A DNA stretch of 64,000 bases from Camellia lanceoleosa (lineage: Eukaryota; Streptophyta; Magnoliopsida; Ericales; Theaceae): positions 42,241,932 to 42,305,931 of the forward strand of contig CM045760.1 of the NCBI GenBank assembly GCA_025200525.1, given 5' to 3'. Of this stretch, positions 9,729 to 22,711 are shown piece after piece. Below the pieces are notes generated by a model. It searched no databases. It had not been told where the DNA came from and saw only the letters and a list, made by a program, of their open reading frames with translations. The stretch's first letter is position 1; every line of letters starts with the position of its first letter. Both the position numbers and the translations under genes were made by a program.

Positions 9729-11170
9729 AACCTATATAAAATAGAATTAAAAAAAAAAGACAATTGTACAGAGATTACATAATGAGTTGAGAGGTGATCC
9801 TTCTGTTTACATATAGAAAGGGCCACACAAGGTTTCTCTTTTTGGAGAACTAGCATAAAATCCATGTATTGCACGATTTTGAACAAAGAACCAAAATCAA
9901 AATTTGTTAAGAGACGTAACAAACCGTGACTATAAATTCTCAGAGCCTCGCTAAATTGGTCACTACGCTCTCTAGTCACCTCCATTAAACTATTCCCTAC
10001 TCATTTTCGCATTTGTTGCTCAAATTTAACCATTTTTTCTAGTGTCTTCTCCTGGATACTCTCATAACTTTTAGCCTCTCGTAGTTAGCCTCTCGCCCCA
10101 TTCCTCTAACCACTTTGACCCCTTCTCTAATTTTTTAATGTAAAGTATACAAATTGTGTCATTTTATTTCCCAACATAATATTTTATAGAAATTTATTGT
10201 GTATATATGTCACTTCACATAATACATATTATAATTTTTTTAGTTATACTTTTGTTTTATTTAAGAAGAAAAATACCTACACCAAATTTAAACTTAGGAT
10301 ATACTGGATAAATAAATGCAAAATGTTGTGTCAACTAAACTACAAATTTGTAAATGTTTAATTTTGTAATATTTTTATTTTTATTATAATACACAGATTT
10401 TTTTTTTTTTTTTTTTTGGGGCTTAAAATATAAATATTATTTTAGACCAAGCTGGGATGAGATTTTTATACTTGATAGCAAGTTGGGTTGGGCTTAAGTA
10501 CGTGACTCTTATTTTTTCTAGCTTAGGCCTGGCTTGGTAAACACTCACCGCTGTTCATTACTACTTTGTCAATTAAAACAGACCCTATTTTCAATTGCAA
10601 GCTACACATGGCCTATGAACTTGAAGCACTTATTTAATTTATTTTTAATTATTTTAACACACACTGGTTATCATAAAACAAAAATGTGTGAATCAAAAAA
10701 AAAATTTATTAAATTTATTAGAAGTGACACACACCAAATTAAATTTAAATCTGCATTGTACTCATTGTTTTCATAATAGTTTTAAGAGTAGTGATATACA
10801 AATAGAAAATTCATATAAAAACCTATATCATTAGAGCAAAGATCCCATTGAGAAATTTCAATTAGACAAATAATACTGCCATATCATATGTATATAATAT
10901 TTTGTAGAAAAATTATGGTAGAATAACATTTTCTTATTTTTAAACATATTTTTTCTAATTATATGTCTTTTCCATTAATTCATGACTCCATGCATGATAA
11001 TTATATCACACTCATGAAGGAAGAATAATTAGATTAAAGAAAAGGCCAGCCACATTTTTCCACATGGGCTAACTCTATTTTATTCATAGTTAGTATTACA
11101 AGCCAAACCAAAGTCTATTATTTAGACTTTGTAGACCATCTTCTACAGTGATCAACTACAAATTTTCCCA
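9729..11170. other. AT-rich intergenic region
   Basis: An open minus frame at 9740-9985 has no recognisable family. A T-run lies near 10398-10419. I see no gene; part of this must be the 3' flank of the EXPB gene. Confidence 0.4.
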
Positions 11171-13822
11171 TCAGACCTTAAAATTGACTACTGATCTGTA
11201 GCTTTTTCCTGGCTCCCAACCAGCAGGAATTACATTATTTGCCACAATTGTCTTTCCAGACTCCCCAGTGAGCTTTATTGAGAATGGAGCTTGCAAAGTA
11301 GACCCTGAGTTGAGTTTCCAAACAGCACCCCAAGATTCTTGCATGGAAAGCCAGGAGTTCGAGTCTAAAGCTTGTTTGAGATCAACTCCAGAAAGTGCTC
11401 CATCTCCATCTTCATACTCGATCAAAGCAGCAAAGTAGTTAGGGTTGGAACCAGCATCCACATGAAAGGTCACCGATATTCCAGGATAGTTGCACTGGAC
11501 TCTGTTAGTCAAATAATCAAATAATTAAAAGATAATCACTTTGTTTTATATAATAATACAAGAATAAGTATAATTTTTTTTGTTGGTGTATATATATTTT
11601 TCTTTTTTAACTTTAAGTTGAAACTAGATGAATCTAAAAAAATTCAAGGTTTTGAAAAATTTTGAAAAAAGTTGGTAAAGACAAGAGTAAGGCCAACTTT
11701 AATATTTTTGAAAAAATGACAAAATTTATTTTATTTTCATCTTTACTCAACTTTCTTTGTGATTTGAAGAAAAAAAAATTAATTAATTTTCAAGTTAGAC
11801 AAACAAATAATTAACATAGTTTGTCAAAAATTTACTAAAAACGAAAATAAGTAAAAATAAAATAAAAATAATTTATAAGTTGGTACCAAAAAAAAGTCTA
11901 AGATTAAATGAGGGTGATTGTATAATCGAACAAATATGTGGTTGACAATCTGATGCTGATAGTGACAACAAAAATGAAAAATAATCAAAATAAATAAACA
12001 AACAAAAAAGGAATAGTAAAAGGATAATGAGGGTGATATGTCTGGTTTCTTTGAGTGAAATAAGTTAAAAATTGAGACTGGACAACATTAATGTCACGGA
12101 AGTAAATTGTTTGTTCCTTCTCATGACTACAATTTCAATGTTTTAAGTATATAAGTTCATATTTTTTAAACATACTTTGAAAAACACTGTAAAATCAAAT
12201 GTGTAAATCAAATTTGTATCAAGTGTGACTTATATAACAACTAGTTAAATCTATGGTGTAGATTTCATATTTAGATTCAATTAGTATATAGTTGAGCTCG
12301 CATTTTGATTCAATTTAGGCCATATATTAAATTTTTAGGTCTATGGTATATGGTATGCCACCTTTTATATTGTATTTGTAAGATTCCGGCATTGCGCAAT
12401 TGATCAGCTTGGCCTGAAACCGCCATGGCTCCAAAAGCAGTGCCACTTAAATCAAAATGAGTAGATTCCGAGACACAACCGGGACACTCATCTGTTATTA
12501 CTACAGTCACCGGATTACCGGAGCAAGCCGCATTGTCGGTGCATTTCACCTGAAATTTTAACACTTAAATTACTTGTGAATCAATGGGTATAGGAATACA
12601 GAAACTAGACACATAGTTATATATACACAAAATGCCTAGTTGAATAAGATTTATTAAAAATTATGTTCACTAGTGTGTATAATTTTTGTATCCACATGTG
12701 CAGTTACATAAATTAAAGAAAAATTAGTAGGAACAAAAACATAGAAATCCGGCACACAATACACATAGTTGGATAGGCTTTTAAAAAATTTATTAGTGGA
12801 ACCCACTTTTAAAAAATTATGCCCATTGATGTATTTTATGGGTGCAAATGTTATGGGTCTCAAATAAATGTTTAAATTTTTTACCAAACTTCTCATATCG
12901 GTGTCGGATTCACACACATATGATTTGTGTAGATTCGGCATCTATGTGAGAGATTTGGTAGAAAATTTGATAATTTATTTGAAATTCCTAACATAACTCT
13001 TTTATGCGTCTAGGTGCATAAATTAAAAAAGGATTAGTAATTTCAAGAACACAAAAACGAGACAAATAAAAGGATACACAAAACACGTGGTTGGAAAGGA
13101 TTTAGAAAATTTGTTGGTGACCCCACTTTGAAAACTTTGTCCATTAATGTCTCTATATTTCAAATTTTGTGTTTGATTTTTAAGTTTTTAGGCTTAATGG
13201 AATATTACAAGATAATTGTGCTAATCACACACCTGATAACAAGCTCCACAGCCCTTGCCTGATTTGTATAGAGAAGGGCCACCAGCTGATATCAAAGAAG
13301 AGAATGGTGGTTGATCCACTGCATTTTGATATCCACATGCCCCACCTATGCATACAAACAAATACATCTCCAATATTAAAAATCATCAAAGCCACTTCAT
13401 TAGTAAAAAATCAAAATCAAAATATCTCCATAATTTGAAATGTATAGATCAAATTCATTCTCAACGTGGTCAATGCCACGAAAGTTTAAATTTACCCTAT
13501 ACATTCAAATTCCTGGTATTTTCCAGAATATTTTTTCTAGGTAAATAGCATTTCTATATTATAACAACTCTTGCTCCCTCTCTGTGTCTCTCTTTCATTC
13601 TCTGTGTATGTATGTAAATATATATATATATATATTACCATCGGATCCAGCGCCAGTGGAGCTTCCATACCAGGTTGCACCAGCAGGGGACCAGTCAGAA
13701 TAAGATTGGTACTTTGAGACATTAAAGCGCTTGGGATTGAAGCAAGAACATGAGTTCATAAGAATAGAAATAAGAGCTATATAGGCAATGAAAAGCAAGT
13801 GAAAGTTGAGAAAAAGAGCCAT
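11171..13822 (-). CDS. Beta-expansin (EXPB), four exons, apparently intact
   Basis: Exons: 13822-13639, 13345-13233, 12549-12362, 11501-11171. They join in phase to 816 nt, 271 residues plus stop, the usual EXPB length, and all introns are GT-AG. Residues 1-27 form a hydrophobic signal peptide ([12 protein letters not shown]). The double-psi barrel (GH45-like) domain follows: [40 protein letters not shown], then TDECPGC and [13 protein letters not shown] with the conserved HFD. The C-terminal CBM63-type domain starts near VQCNYPG and ends in [17 protein letters not shown]. Expansins loosen cell walls non-enzymatically at acid pH, and this product would be secreted. The start is the first ATG before the signal peptide. 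The residues fit the EXPB class better than EXPA or EXLB; the exact subgroup is not settled. It is the only intact host gene in the window. Confidence 0.95.
11502..12361 (-). other. EXPB intron 3
   Basis: 860 bp, AT-rich, GTGGCA donor and TAACAG acceptor; no insertion recognised. Confidence 0.85.
12700..13155. repeat. Degenerate ~145-bp direct repeat inside EXPB intron 2
   Basis: A segment around 12705-12845 (GTGCAGTTACATAAATTAAA ... TAGTTGGATAGG ... GGAACCCACTTT) resembles 13010-13155 (GTGCATAAATTAAAA ... CGTGGTTGGAAAGG ... GACCCCACTTT). A weaker third copy may begin near 12611. The intron is otherwise plain. Confidence 0.5.
13616..13637. repeat. (TA)n microsatellite abutting the EXPB intron 1 donor
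   Basis: About ten TA repeats sit immediately downstream of the intron 1 splice donor (GGTAATATATAT on the minus strand). Confidence 0.85.
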
Positions 13823-13900
13823 GACTAGAGTACACTACTATTTATATAGTTTATAGCTTAGTAGTGTTCGGTGGCTTGGATAGATAGATATAACTGACTG

Positions 13901-13910
13901 CTATTTATAG
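13901..13910 (-). promoter_or_regulatory. Probable TATA box of EXPB
   Basis: Minus strand reads CTATAAATAG about 80 bp upstream of the ATG at 13822. A second TATA-like ACTATATAAATA at 13839-13850 is only about 17 bp from the ATG, too close unless the leader is very short. Confidence 0.55.
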
Positions 13911-13955
13911 AGTGAGAGCAGTGCTTAGTTTCTGTTGCATCTACACTCAATCAGT

Positions 13956-14695
13956 GGCCACGTGTCCTTTTCCAGAGAATTTGAATTTTATTCCTTGAAT
14001 AAAAAGCAAGATGTGAATTTGGGTATATAAAAATATTGAACATTCTTCACAACGGTGCAAGCTAATATTAAATACAATCATCTTCCTACTAAGATTTGTG
14101 CAACGAATATCACATACCCTAAAATGAGGAATATTGTTGCATTCTGAGAGGGTGCTGCGTAGTACTATAATATGATCAATAGAGCATTTGGTTGAGAACA
14201 TGAGTGAAAAGATTAACTATCTTATTGGACTAGTAATTCCCCCTCATTTTTAGGACTACCAATCCCATGGAGCGGTTAGGATTAGAAATTGAGATAGGGG
14301 ATTGACGAATTTTTAAATGATTTTTAAGCAAATTTTATATTTTTTATAACAAATTAAACAATTATAATATTAAAAATACTAAAAATTAAAAAATATTAAT
14401 TTTATATATTAATACTATTTATATATTACTAATCTGGTAGTATACAAATAAACGTTGTTTATTTTACAACTCTAATATAATACCATCACACCAATAATTT
14501 CTTCACTCAATCCCACCATGTTCTGAATCCCCTTCATTTTATAGAGCCAAACAAATGTGGCCAAAGTTCCAAATACAAAATGCACAGATGTGACACATGC
14601 GCATTTTGTATTTAAAACTTTTTGTATTCTTAGACTTTTCCTAATATTATATTTTCTCAATCACAAATATATCTGATGTTGTCTCCTATATGAAA
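13956..14695. other. EXPB upstream region
   Basis: AT-rich; short open frames without recognisable family. The stretch 14215-14300 (CCCCCTCATTTTTAGGAC, AGATAGGGGATTG) looks like a degenerate small transposon edge, but no partner end was established. Confidence 0.35.
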
Positions 14696-14975
14696 AAGAG
14701 CAATGTCAAAGACCCCAACAAAACTATCAAATTTTTTACCAAACATGCTCTAACATTTTTCTATTAAACACTCCCGAAATATTTTTTGGGGTCTATCATT
14801 TTGTTAAAAATTTTGATAGTTTTGTTGGTGTCTCTTAACATTTTTCTATTAAACACTCCTGGAATATTTTTTATCAGAAACACTATTGTCTCCGAATACT
14901 CCCGACAACAGTTAATATAAATGTAAAAGATCTTACTGTCAAGCCAATCATAATACTGTAAAGTACCACGTAACA
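14696..14975. repeat. Inverted and direct repeats, MITE-like
   Basis: CAACAAAACTATCAAATTTT at about 14717 is mirrored by AAAATTTTGATAGTTTTGTTG at about 14810. The block AACATTTTTCTATTAAACAC occurs at 14753 and again at 14839. The arrangement suggests a rearranged fold-back element, but borders are unclear. Confidence 0.5.
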
Positions 14976-17491
14976 TTTATCATTCCTCACCCAAAAAATT
15001 CTTATAAAATGAAGATCATAGTACGTCATAGATTAATAATCATGACATCAGCTACACTACCACATTAATAAGGTCTTGGTCTCAAATTCATTGGATATAA
15101 ATCGTAGTGGTACCAAAGACTTCACAAAAGATTTGTTGAGAGTCAACAAAAAAATTGGAATAAATATTAAAGAAAATACTCTTGAAAAACATGATAAAAC
15201 TCTTCTCCATTTCAAAGACAAAAGTTGCATTGAGCCTTGACCAATATGCAAATACGAAGAATCAACATTTGTTATTTCTCTCAAAATAAAATTTATGTCA
15301 TAATTAATCTGACTGTAATCCACCAAAGGATAGTGATCACAAATAGTTTTTAATCCAATGGCATCTATTAAATCTCTATCAATTTAAAGTCCGTACACTA
15401 TACCTTGCTCCCTCCATCGATTTTGTCTAGTGACAACAGCCCTTCATTGCGTATACCCTTCTTGTGTGCCCTTATTTTTAGTCATTCAAATCACAGACTT
15501 TGCTTTCTTCATTCAATGTATGATAGTGATGTAAATATATATTTACTATTCAAATTCTGAAATAAATGGGCATGTTGGATACAAATACAATACATATGCA
15601 GTATGAGTTGAGTCAAATGACTTGAACCAATTAATGCAACTCCAAGCTAGAAGATGACTTTTAGATTGTCTCCTATTTGTCCATCACAAATAAGTCTATA
15701 AGGGCAGCTCTAATAGTCTTTTAAGTATAATTTAAAAAGTTTTACTTTTTATTTTATTTTATTTTTTTATGTTTATAGGAGGGAAATAGAAAATATAAAT
15801 ATGTATAAATTACATGCGCAATAATTAGGACTTATCACTCCTGATAAATGAGCATTTTATATTCATTAAAACAAACCTTAAACCATGCACTTCTTTTGTT
15901 AATGCCTATCTTGATAAAATTTTATGGAGTTTCGTTATTCTGGCCACTTCTATCTACTTGTTATCACCAATACCGTCAAGCTCCAGCCACTATCCGACAA
16001 TCGACTAATCAATTAGTCACTGCTCATGACGTCTAGCCACCTTCCAGTAGACCTCAAGCGAATCAACTTCAACTTCCATCTCCGGTCATCTCCATTGTTA
16101 GTCACCAAATTAATCTACTCTCCACCATCGGCCATCAAATCGGATAAATTTTTTTTTTTAAATTTTTATGTACACTGAACAATTTTTTTTATTTTCTTTT
16201 TTGAAAAAAAAAATAAAAAAATTGATAATATTATGAAATGAGACCTTAATGTCCCTGCAATAATTTTTCAATCGAGAAAGATGATTTGCAACCCCATCTT
16301 TGGCCCATATGCCATTGGCAGCATTTGGAAAGTAGATTTTTTATTTATTTATTTTTATTTTTTTTATTTTTATTTTTTTTTTTTGTGTGTGAAAAGCAGT
16401 TGCTCGCTCGAATGGTTATGTTATGGGCAAAGACTGAGATTCTAAAATGGATCTGCATGGTTTTGATTAAATTAAAAAGAAGTATGAAATTTATGAATGA
16501 AATAAATTTAAATTATTAATTATTAGTTTTAAATAAATTTTTTAATATATAATATTATTGTATGTTTTGTGTATCAGGTTAGACTCATCCTGAATTGAAC
16601 CCCCACAAACTTACGCACGAGTGGGTCCCACAAAGTACTGTGGTCCCCACCTTTTTTGCCGGATGTATCTATCCCCCTTACCACTTATCAAGGAGATCAT
16701 GATCCACGAGCCCCCCTCATACAAGATTTGCGGTTGTGATTGAAAGCGATATTTTTTTTAATATTTCCTCATTGATAAATTATGGGTTTTTGGGATATGG
16801 ATTAATTTTTTGACTTTTGATTTTTAGTTATTCTAATTCGAAGTTAAAAAATATTATTTAGAATAAATTTTTTGATTTTTTTAATTTTTGTAAAAGAAAA
16901 AATAAAATAATTATAGTTGAATGTGACATTTTGTCTTATTTAACTAAAATAACATATTTTGTCCTATATAACTATTTTAGTCCCAACCTATATCCCCAAC
17001 GGACCTATATATAGTTCATGTTTGACAATTAATTTTGTCTTATAGTTTTTTTATTAATTTTTTTGACTTTTTTATTATTTTAGTTTTGACTAAAAGTTCG
17101 TTTGAATTAAATTTTGTGTGAGAAAAAATAAAATAATTATAGTTTAAATGTGATATTTTGTTTTATTAATTTTTTAACTTATTTTATATTTTTGTGACTA
17201 ATTTAAACAAAAAAACTCATTGCCAAACGAAGCTATACACAAATGACTTTTTTCTATATTATTATTTATATGTTTTTTATATGTTATTTTGTGCATCTCA
17301 TTCTGAGTTCACAATAATGATTAAACTGTTTATTACATAAATTTTGCAATAAAAATTATTTGTACAAAAAAATAATTTTATCAAATATTAATGAAAAAAT
17401 AAACAAATTGCATATTATTTTATAAAATGAACAATATAAATGTAAACTCATAAATGTCGTTTTTTTTTTTTATACAAAAAATTGTAATTTG
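14976..17491. other. AT-rich intergenic region
   Basis: No gene supported. T-rich runs near 16340-16385. A repeat family with GTTTGAATTAAATTTTGTG and a long AT core at about 16850-17255 resembles 25440-25672 in composition and short motifs (TAAAATAATTATAGTTTAA), probably old MITE copies. Confidence 0.4.
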
Positions 17492-18217
17492 TGTTGGGTA
17501 TACCTTCTTATTGGAGTGTGGGACTCAATTGATTTTGAAAAAAGAGTTTAATTTAGTTTAGTATTAATTATAATATATTTTTATATATTATATTTAATTT
17601 GTGGAGACCCAATCAAATTTAGAAACAATTAAAGTTTGATTAACAATCCTAGATTCACAATATAATTTTTAGGATATTATTTTTCCCAAGAAAAAGAGGG
17701 AGTACGGCAGCACCATAAATTTCTTCTTTGTGAGATAGTGTTTCGGGTCTATTGTCTTTTGGAAGTAGAAGCACTTGTTTGGTCAATTGATTGGTGGGAT
17801 TTACCTCGTAGAGCAACAGCCAATTGAGCTATTTGATTTATGGGACAGAGTGCTCTGATTTCGGCTTCATAGGTAGATGCTTTGGTGGTGTTGATTTGGG
17901 TTCGTTATTTTGGGTCTTCTTCAACTTTGGTTCTGAAGATTTTGATTCATCTATTTGGTGAGATCTTTCCTCTTGTTTATTTGTGATTATTTGGAATTCA
18001 CCTAAGGGTGGTTTTGTGAGACCATTAGTGTCTCGTTTGTAATCGTTTGGAATTTATTTGGTTGATAGTGGAATCGGATTTCGATCCCGTGGACGTACCT
18101 CACATTGAGAGAACCACGTAAATATTCTTGTGTTGCCTTTGATTTAATTTTTCCACATTAGTTTTTATTCCCATTGATTGATTTACTTATGGGGAATCAC
18201 ATCGATTTTCCCTAACA
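17492..18217 (+). repeat. Copia-B 5' LTR
   Basis: 726 bp, TG...CA; contains a TATATTTTTATATATTATAT stretch that could serve as the U3 TATA region. Confidence 0.95.
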
Positions 18218-18268
18218 ACTGGTATCAGAGTTTACGGTTTATTGGGGTTTATTTATTTTTGTAAATCA

Positions 18269-21200
18269 ATGGAGGGGAATGTGGATCGTATGTCTAGCTT
18301 CAATGGAAGCAATTGGGTAACTTGGAAAACTAAAATGGAGAACCTATTATTTTGTAAAGACTTGTATGGACCCATTGAGGGTGATAGTGACAAACCTGCT
18401 GATATGAAAGATGATGAGTGGAAGAGGCTTAATCGAAAAGCCGTTGGTGTTATCCGTCAACGGATTGATGATAGTGTGTTTCATCATATTGCCACTGAGA
18501 CTTCGGCATATGATTTATAGAAAAAATTAGAGAGTCTTTATGATAGAAAATCAGCCGGTTCCTCTCATTCGGAAGCATTTATTGTGAGAGGCCGAAGCAA
18601 AACAAGAGGGAGGAGTAAGACTCCTCATGGTCGTGATCAAAGCCGTGACAAGTCAAGAGATGGTTCTCTTTCAAAGAAAGACGTTGAGTGTTATTATTGC
18701 CTTGAGAAAGGGCACATGAAGCGGGAATGCCGAAAGTTCAAGAACAAGGAGAAAAGGCGTGACAAAAGTGTGGATAAGAAGCAAGAAGACAAAACGGCAG
18801 TTACTACCGATGATCTCATGGTCGTTTGTGAAGATGATTGTATCAATTTTGTGGCCCAAGAGAGTCATTGGGTGATTGATTCTGGTGCTTCTTTTCATGT
18901 GACTTCTCGAGTTGATTTCTTCACTACCTACACTGCAGGAGATTATGGTTCTGTTCGAATGGGTAATGAAGGTTTGTCCAAGATTATCAGCATGGGTGAT
19001 GTTTGTTTGGAAACAAATTTGGGCTGCAAGTTGTTGCTTAAAGATGTGAGGCATGTTCCCGACATTCGCCTCAATTTGATCTCTACTGGGAAGCTAGATG
19101 ATGAAGGTTTCAACAATAAATTTGGTGATGGAATATGGAAGCTCACAAAGGGTTCTTTAGTGGTGGCTAAGTGCAAGAAGACTCATACACTTTATTTGAT
19201 GCAAGGAAAAATTTGTAAAGGTGTTGTCAATGCACTTGAAGATGATACTTCTACTGAATTGTGGCACAGACGACTTGGGCACATGAGTGAAAAGGGGTTA
19301 CAAGTTTTATTCAAGAAAGAGCTTCTACCCGGTTTGAAAGGTACACATCTTAAAACTTGTGTTCATTGTTTGGCGGGTAAACAACATAGAGTTTCTTTTC
19401 ATAAAAATGTTGTTTCTAGAAAAGAAAATGTTTTGGAGTTGATTCATTCGGATGTTTGTGGTCCTTTAAAAGTTAAAACACATGGTGGTGCATTTTATTT
19501 TGTTACTTTCATTGATGATTATTCAAGGAAAATTTAGACTTTTCTACTAAAAACTAAAGATCAAGTTCTAGAAATATTTAAGCTTTTCAGGCCATGGTTG
19601 AAAGAGAAACAGGACAAAAATTGAAGTGCATCCGAACAGACAATGGTATTGAATACATTGGGTCATTTGATGAGTATTGTCGCAGCCAAGGTATTCGGCA
19701 CCAAAAGACAGTTAAGAAGACTCCTCAACAAAATGGCGTTGCCGAGAGGATGAACCGCACCATTGTAGAAAGAACAAGGTGTTTGTTTTCACAAGCTAAA
19801 TTGCCAAGATCCTTTTGGGGTGAGGCAATGAGTATAGCGGTTGACGTGATCAATTTGTCTCCTTGCTAGCCTTTGAATGGTGATGTTCCTGAAAGAGTTT
19901 GGACTGGCAAAGATGTGTCTTATGAGCACTTGAGAGTGTTTGGTTGCCAAGCTTTTATTCACATTCCAAAGGATGAGAGGTCCAAGCTTAATAGTAAGTC
20001 AAGACAATGTATTTTTCTTGGCTATAGGCGTGATGAATTCGGGTATAGATTATGGGATCCGGTCGACAAGAAAGTCATTCGAAGCCGTGATGTTGTGTTT
20101 TTTGAAGATCAAACAATTGAAGACTTTGGTAAAGGTGATCAACCGGAGCCAAAAACTAGTGATCTCATTGACATGGATCCATCTCCTTCATCTCCAGTTG
20201 ATGATGAAAATGGGGGAGATGTGCAGCCACTTATTGAAGAAGTGGAGGCTGATGCTAATCTTAATGAAGTTGAGCCAGAAATTGAGGAAGAGCATCCAAC
20301 TCAAGAACCGCCACCACAACTTGAGTTGAGGAAATCTACAAGGGACCGACAACCTTCAAGAAAGTATCCTCCCAATGAATTTGTGTTGATTTCTGATCGA
20401 GGGGAGCCGGAGAGTTACCAAGAAGCAATTGAGCATGCAAAGAAAGGTGATTGGAAAAATGCCATGGAAGAGGAGATGAACTCCTTACTTGAAAATCACA
20501 CTTATGATTTAGTGAAGTTGCCTAAGGGAAGAAAAATTTTGAAAAATAAGTGGGTCTTCAAATTGAAGAATGATAGGAAGAATCTGAGATACAAAGCACG
20601 TCTTGTTGTGAAAGGCTTTGGGCAAAAAAAAGGTATTGAATTTGACGAGATTTTCTCACCGGTTGTAAAGATGTCTTCTATTCGGGTTGTACTTGGCATG
20701 GCTGTAAGTATGAACCTTGAAGTTGAGCAACTTGATGTGAAGACCGCATTTCTTCATGGTGATCTTGAAGAAGAAATTTACATAGAGCAACCGAAAGGTT
20801 TTGTGAAAAAAGGGAAAGAGAAATTTGTTTGCAAATTGAAGAAAAGTTTGTATGGCCTCAAGCAAACTCCACGGCAATGGTACAAAAAATTTGACTCTTT
20901 CATGATGAATAATGGTTTTTCTAAAACCACTTCGGACCATTGTGTATTTGTGAAAAATTTTCCGGATGGCAAATTTATTATTCTTTTACTTTATATTGAT
21001 GACATGTTAATTGTGGGTTAAGATTCTACCATGATTAACAAGTTGAAGGTAGAGTTGAGTAAATCTTTTGCTATGAAAGATTTTGGACCGGCAAAGCAAA
21101 TACTTGGTATGAAAATTGTTCGTGATCGCAAAAATGGACTGATTTGGTTGTCTCAAGAAAGCTACATTGAGAAAGTTCTTGAGAGGTTCAACATGAATAA

Positions 21201-21963
21201 AGCAAAGCCGGTTGGTTGTCCACTTGTGGGTCACTTCAAACTTAGTTCGAATCAATGTCCTACAAGTGAGAAAGACAAAGAAGAGATGTTGAAAGTTCCT
21301 TATGCTTCAGCAGTTGGTTCTTTGATGTACGCCATGGTTTGTACAAGGCCGGATATTGCTCACGCCGTTGGTGTAGTGAGTCGTTTTCTCTCTAATCTAG
21401 GTAAAGAACATTGGGCAGCGGTAAAATGAATTTTAAGGTATCTTCGAGGGATTTCGAAGGTGTGTTTATGTTTTGGGGATGGTAAGCCGATACTTGATGG
21501 GTTTACAGATTCTGACATGGCTGGCGATGTTGATTCTAGAAAATCTACTTCGGGGTATTTGATGACTTTTGCAAGGGGAGCTGTGGCATGGCAATCTAAA
21601 TTACAAAAATGTGTTGCTCTCTCAACTACCGAAGCTGAATTTATTGCCATTATAGAAGCTTGCAAAGAAGAGTTATGGTTGAAGAAATTTTTGCAAGAGT
21701 TGGGTTTGAAGCAAGAAAAGTATGTGCTTTATTGTGATAGTCAAAGTGCTATTCACTTGAGTAAAAATTCTACTTTTCATTCGAGATCGAAACACATTGA
21801 TGTGAGATACCATTAGATTCGTGATGTGTTAGACTCGAAATTGTTACAACTCGAAAAGGTTCACACGGATGATAATATTTCAGATATGTTGACTAAGACT
21901 TTGTCGAGGGATAAACATTTGAAGTGTCGAACTTTGGCGGGTATGGTTGATGTCTCCACCTAA
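18269..21963 (+). pseudogene. Copia-B gag-pol polyprotein, broken by stops, one frameshift and a gag deletion
   Basis: Starts MEGNVDRMSSFNGSNW. Zinc knuckle CYYCLEKGHMKREC near 18690; protease VIDSGASFHV near 18872; integrase HHCC LWHRRLGHMSEKG, core FIDDYSRK, TDNGIEYI and TPQQNGVAERMNRT; reverse transcriptase VKTAFLHGDLEEEIY and LYIDDM near 20995; RNase H STTEAEFIA and YCDSQSAIHLS. Stops lie at 18518, 19535, 19867, 21019, 21427 and 21814; a one-base loss near 19588 shifts frame in the integrase. The middle of gag is missing: the text passes from SLYDRKSAGSSHSEAF directly to the Arg/Ser-rich tail, where relatives have about 100-150 more residues. Catalytic residues are mostly kept, so decay followed a once-active copy. 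Resembles Tnt1/Tork-type copia proteins. Confidence 0.93.
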
Positions 21964-21980
21964 GTCGGTAGGGGGAGAAT

Positions 21981-22706
21981 TGTTGGGTATACCTCCTTAT
22001 TGGAGTGTGGGACCTAATTGGTTTTGAAAAAAGAGTTTAATTTGATTTAGTATTAATTATAATATATTTTTATATATTATATTTAATTTGTAGAGACCCA
22101 ATTAAATTTGAAAACAACTAAGGTTTGATTAAAAACTCTAGATTCACAATATAATTTTTGGGGTATTATTTTTCTCAAGAAAAAGAGGGAGTACGGCAGC
22201 ACCATAGATTTCTTCTTTGTGAGATAGTGTTTCGGGTCTATTGTTTTTTGGAAGTAGCAGCACTTGTTTGGTCAATTGATTGGTGGGATTTACCTTGTGG
22301 GGCAACAGCCAATTGAGCTATTTGATTTATGGGAGAGAGTGCTCTGATTTCGGCTTCATAGGTAGATGTTTTGGTGGTGTTGATTTGAGTTCGTTATTTT
22401 GGGTCTTCTTCAACTTTGGTTATGAGGATTTTGGTTTATCTATTTGATGACGTCTTTCCTCTTGTTTATTTGTGATTATTTGGAATTCACCTAAAGGTGG
22501 TTTTGTGAGACTATTAGTGTCTCGTTTGTAATCGTTTGGAATTTATTTGGTTGATAGTGGAATCGAATTTCGATCCCGTGGACGTACCTCACATTGAGGG
22601 AACCACGTAAAAATTCTTGTGTTGCCTTTGATTTAATTTTTCCACATTAATTTTTATTCCCATTGATTGATTTACTTGTGGGGAATCACATCAATTTTCC
22701 CAAACA
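21981..22706 (+). repeat. Copia-B 3' LTR
   Basis: 726 bp, same length as the 5' copy, preceded directly by the polypurine tract. Confidence 0.95.
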
Positions 22707-22711
22707 ACTTG

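Larger units (their letters stand above)
17492..22706 (+). mobile_element. Copia-B: full-length Ty1-copia retrotransposon
   Basis: Two 726-bp LTRs (17492-18217 and 21981-22706) start TGTTGGGTATACC and end in ACA. Flanks ATTTG (17487-17491) and ACTTG (22707-22711) form a TSD with one mismatch. The PBS TGGTATCAGAG at 18220-18230 fits initiator tRNA-Met, and the PPT GTAGGGGGAGAAT lies at 21968-21980. Between them lies one gag-pol frame in the order gag, protease, integrase, RT, RNase H, the copia order. By eye the LTRs differ at about 43 positions (near 6%), mostly transitions, without length change. Confidence 0.95.
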
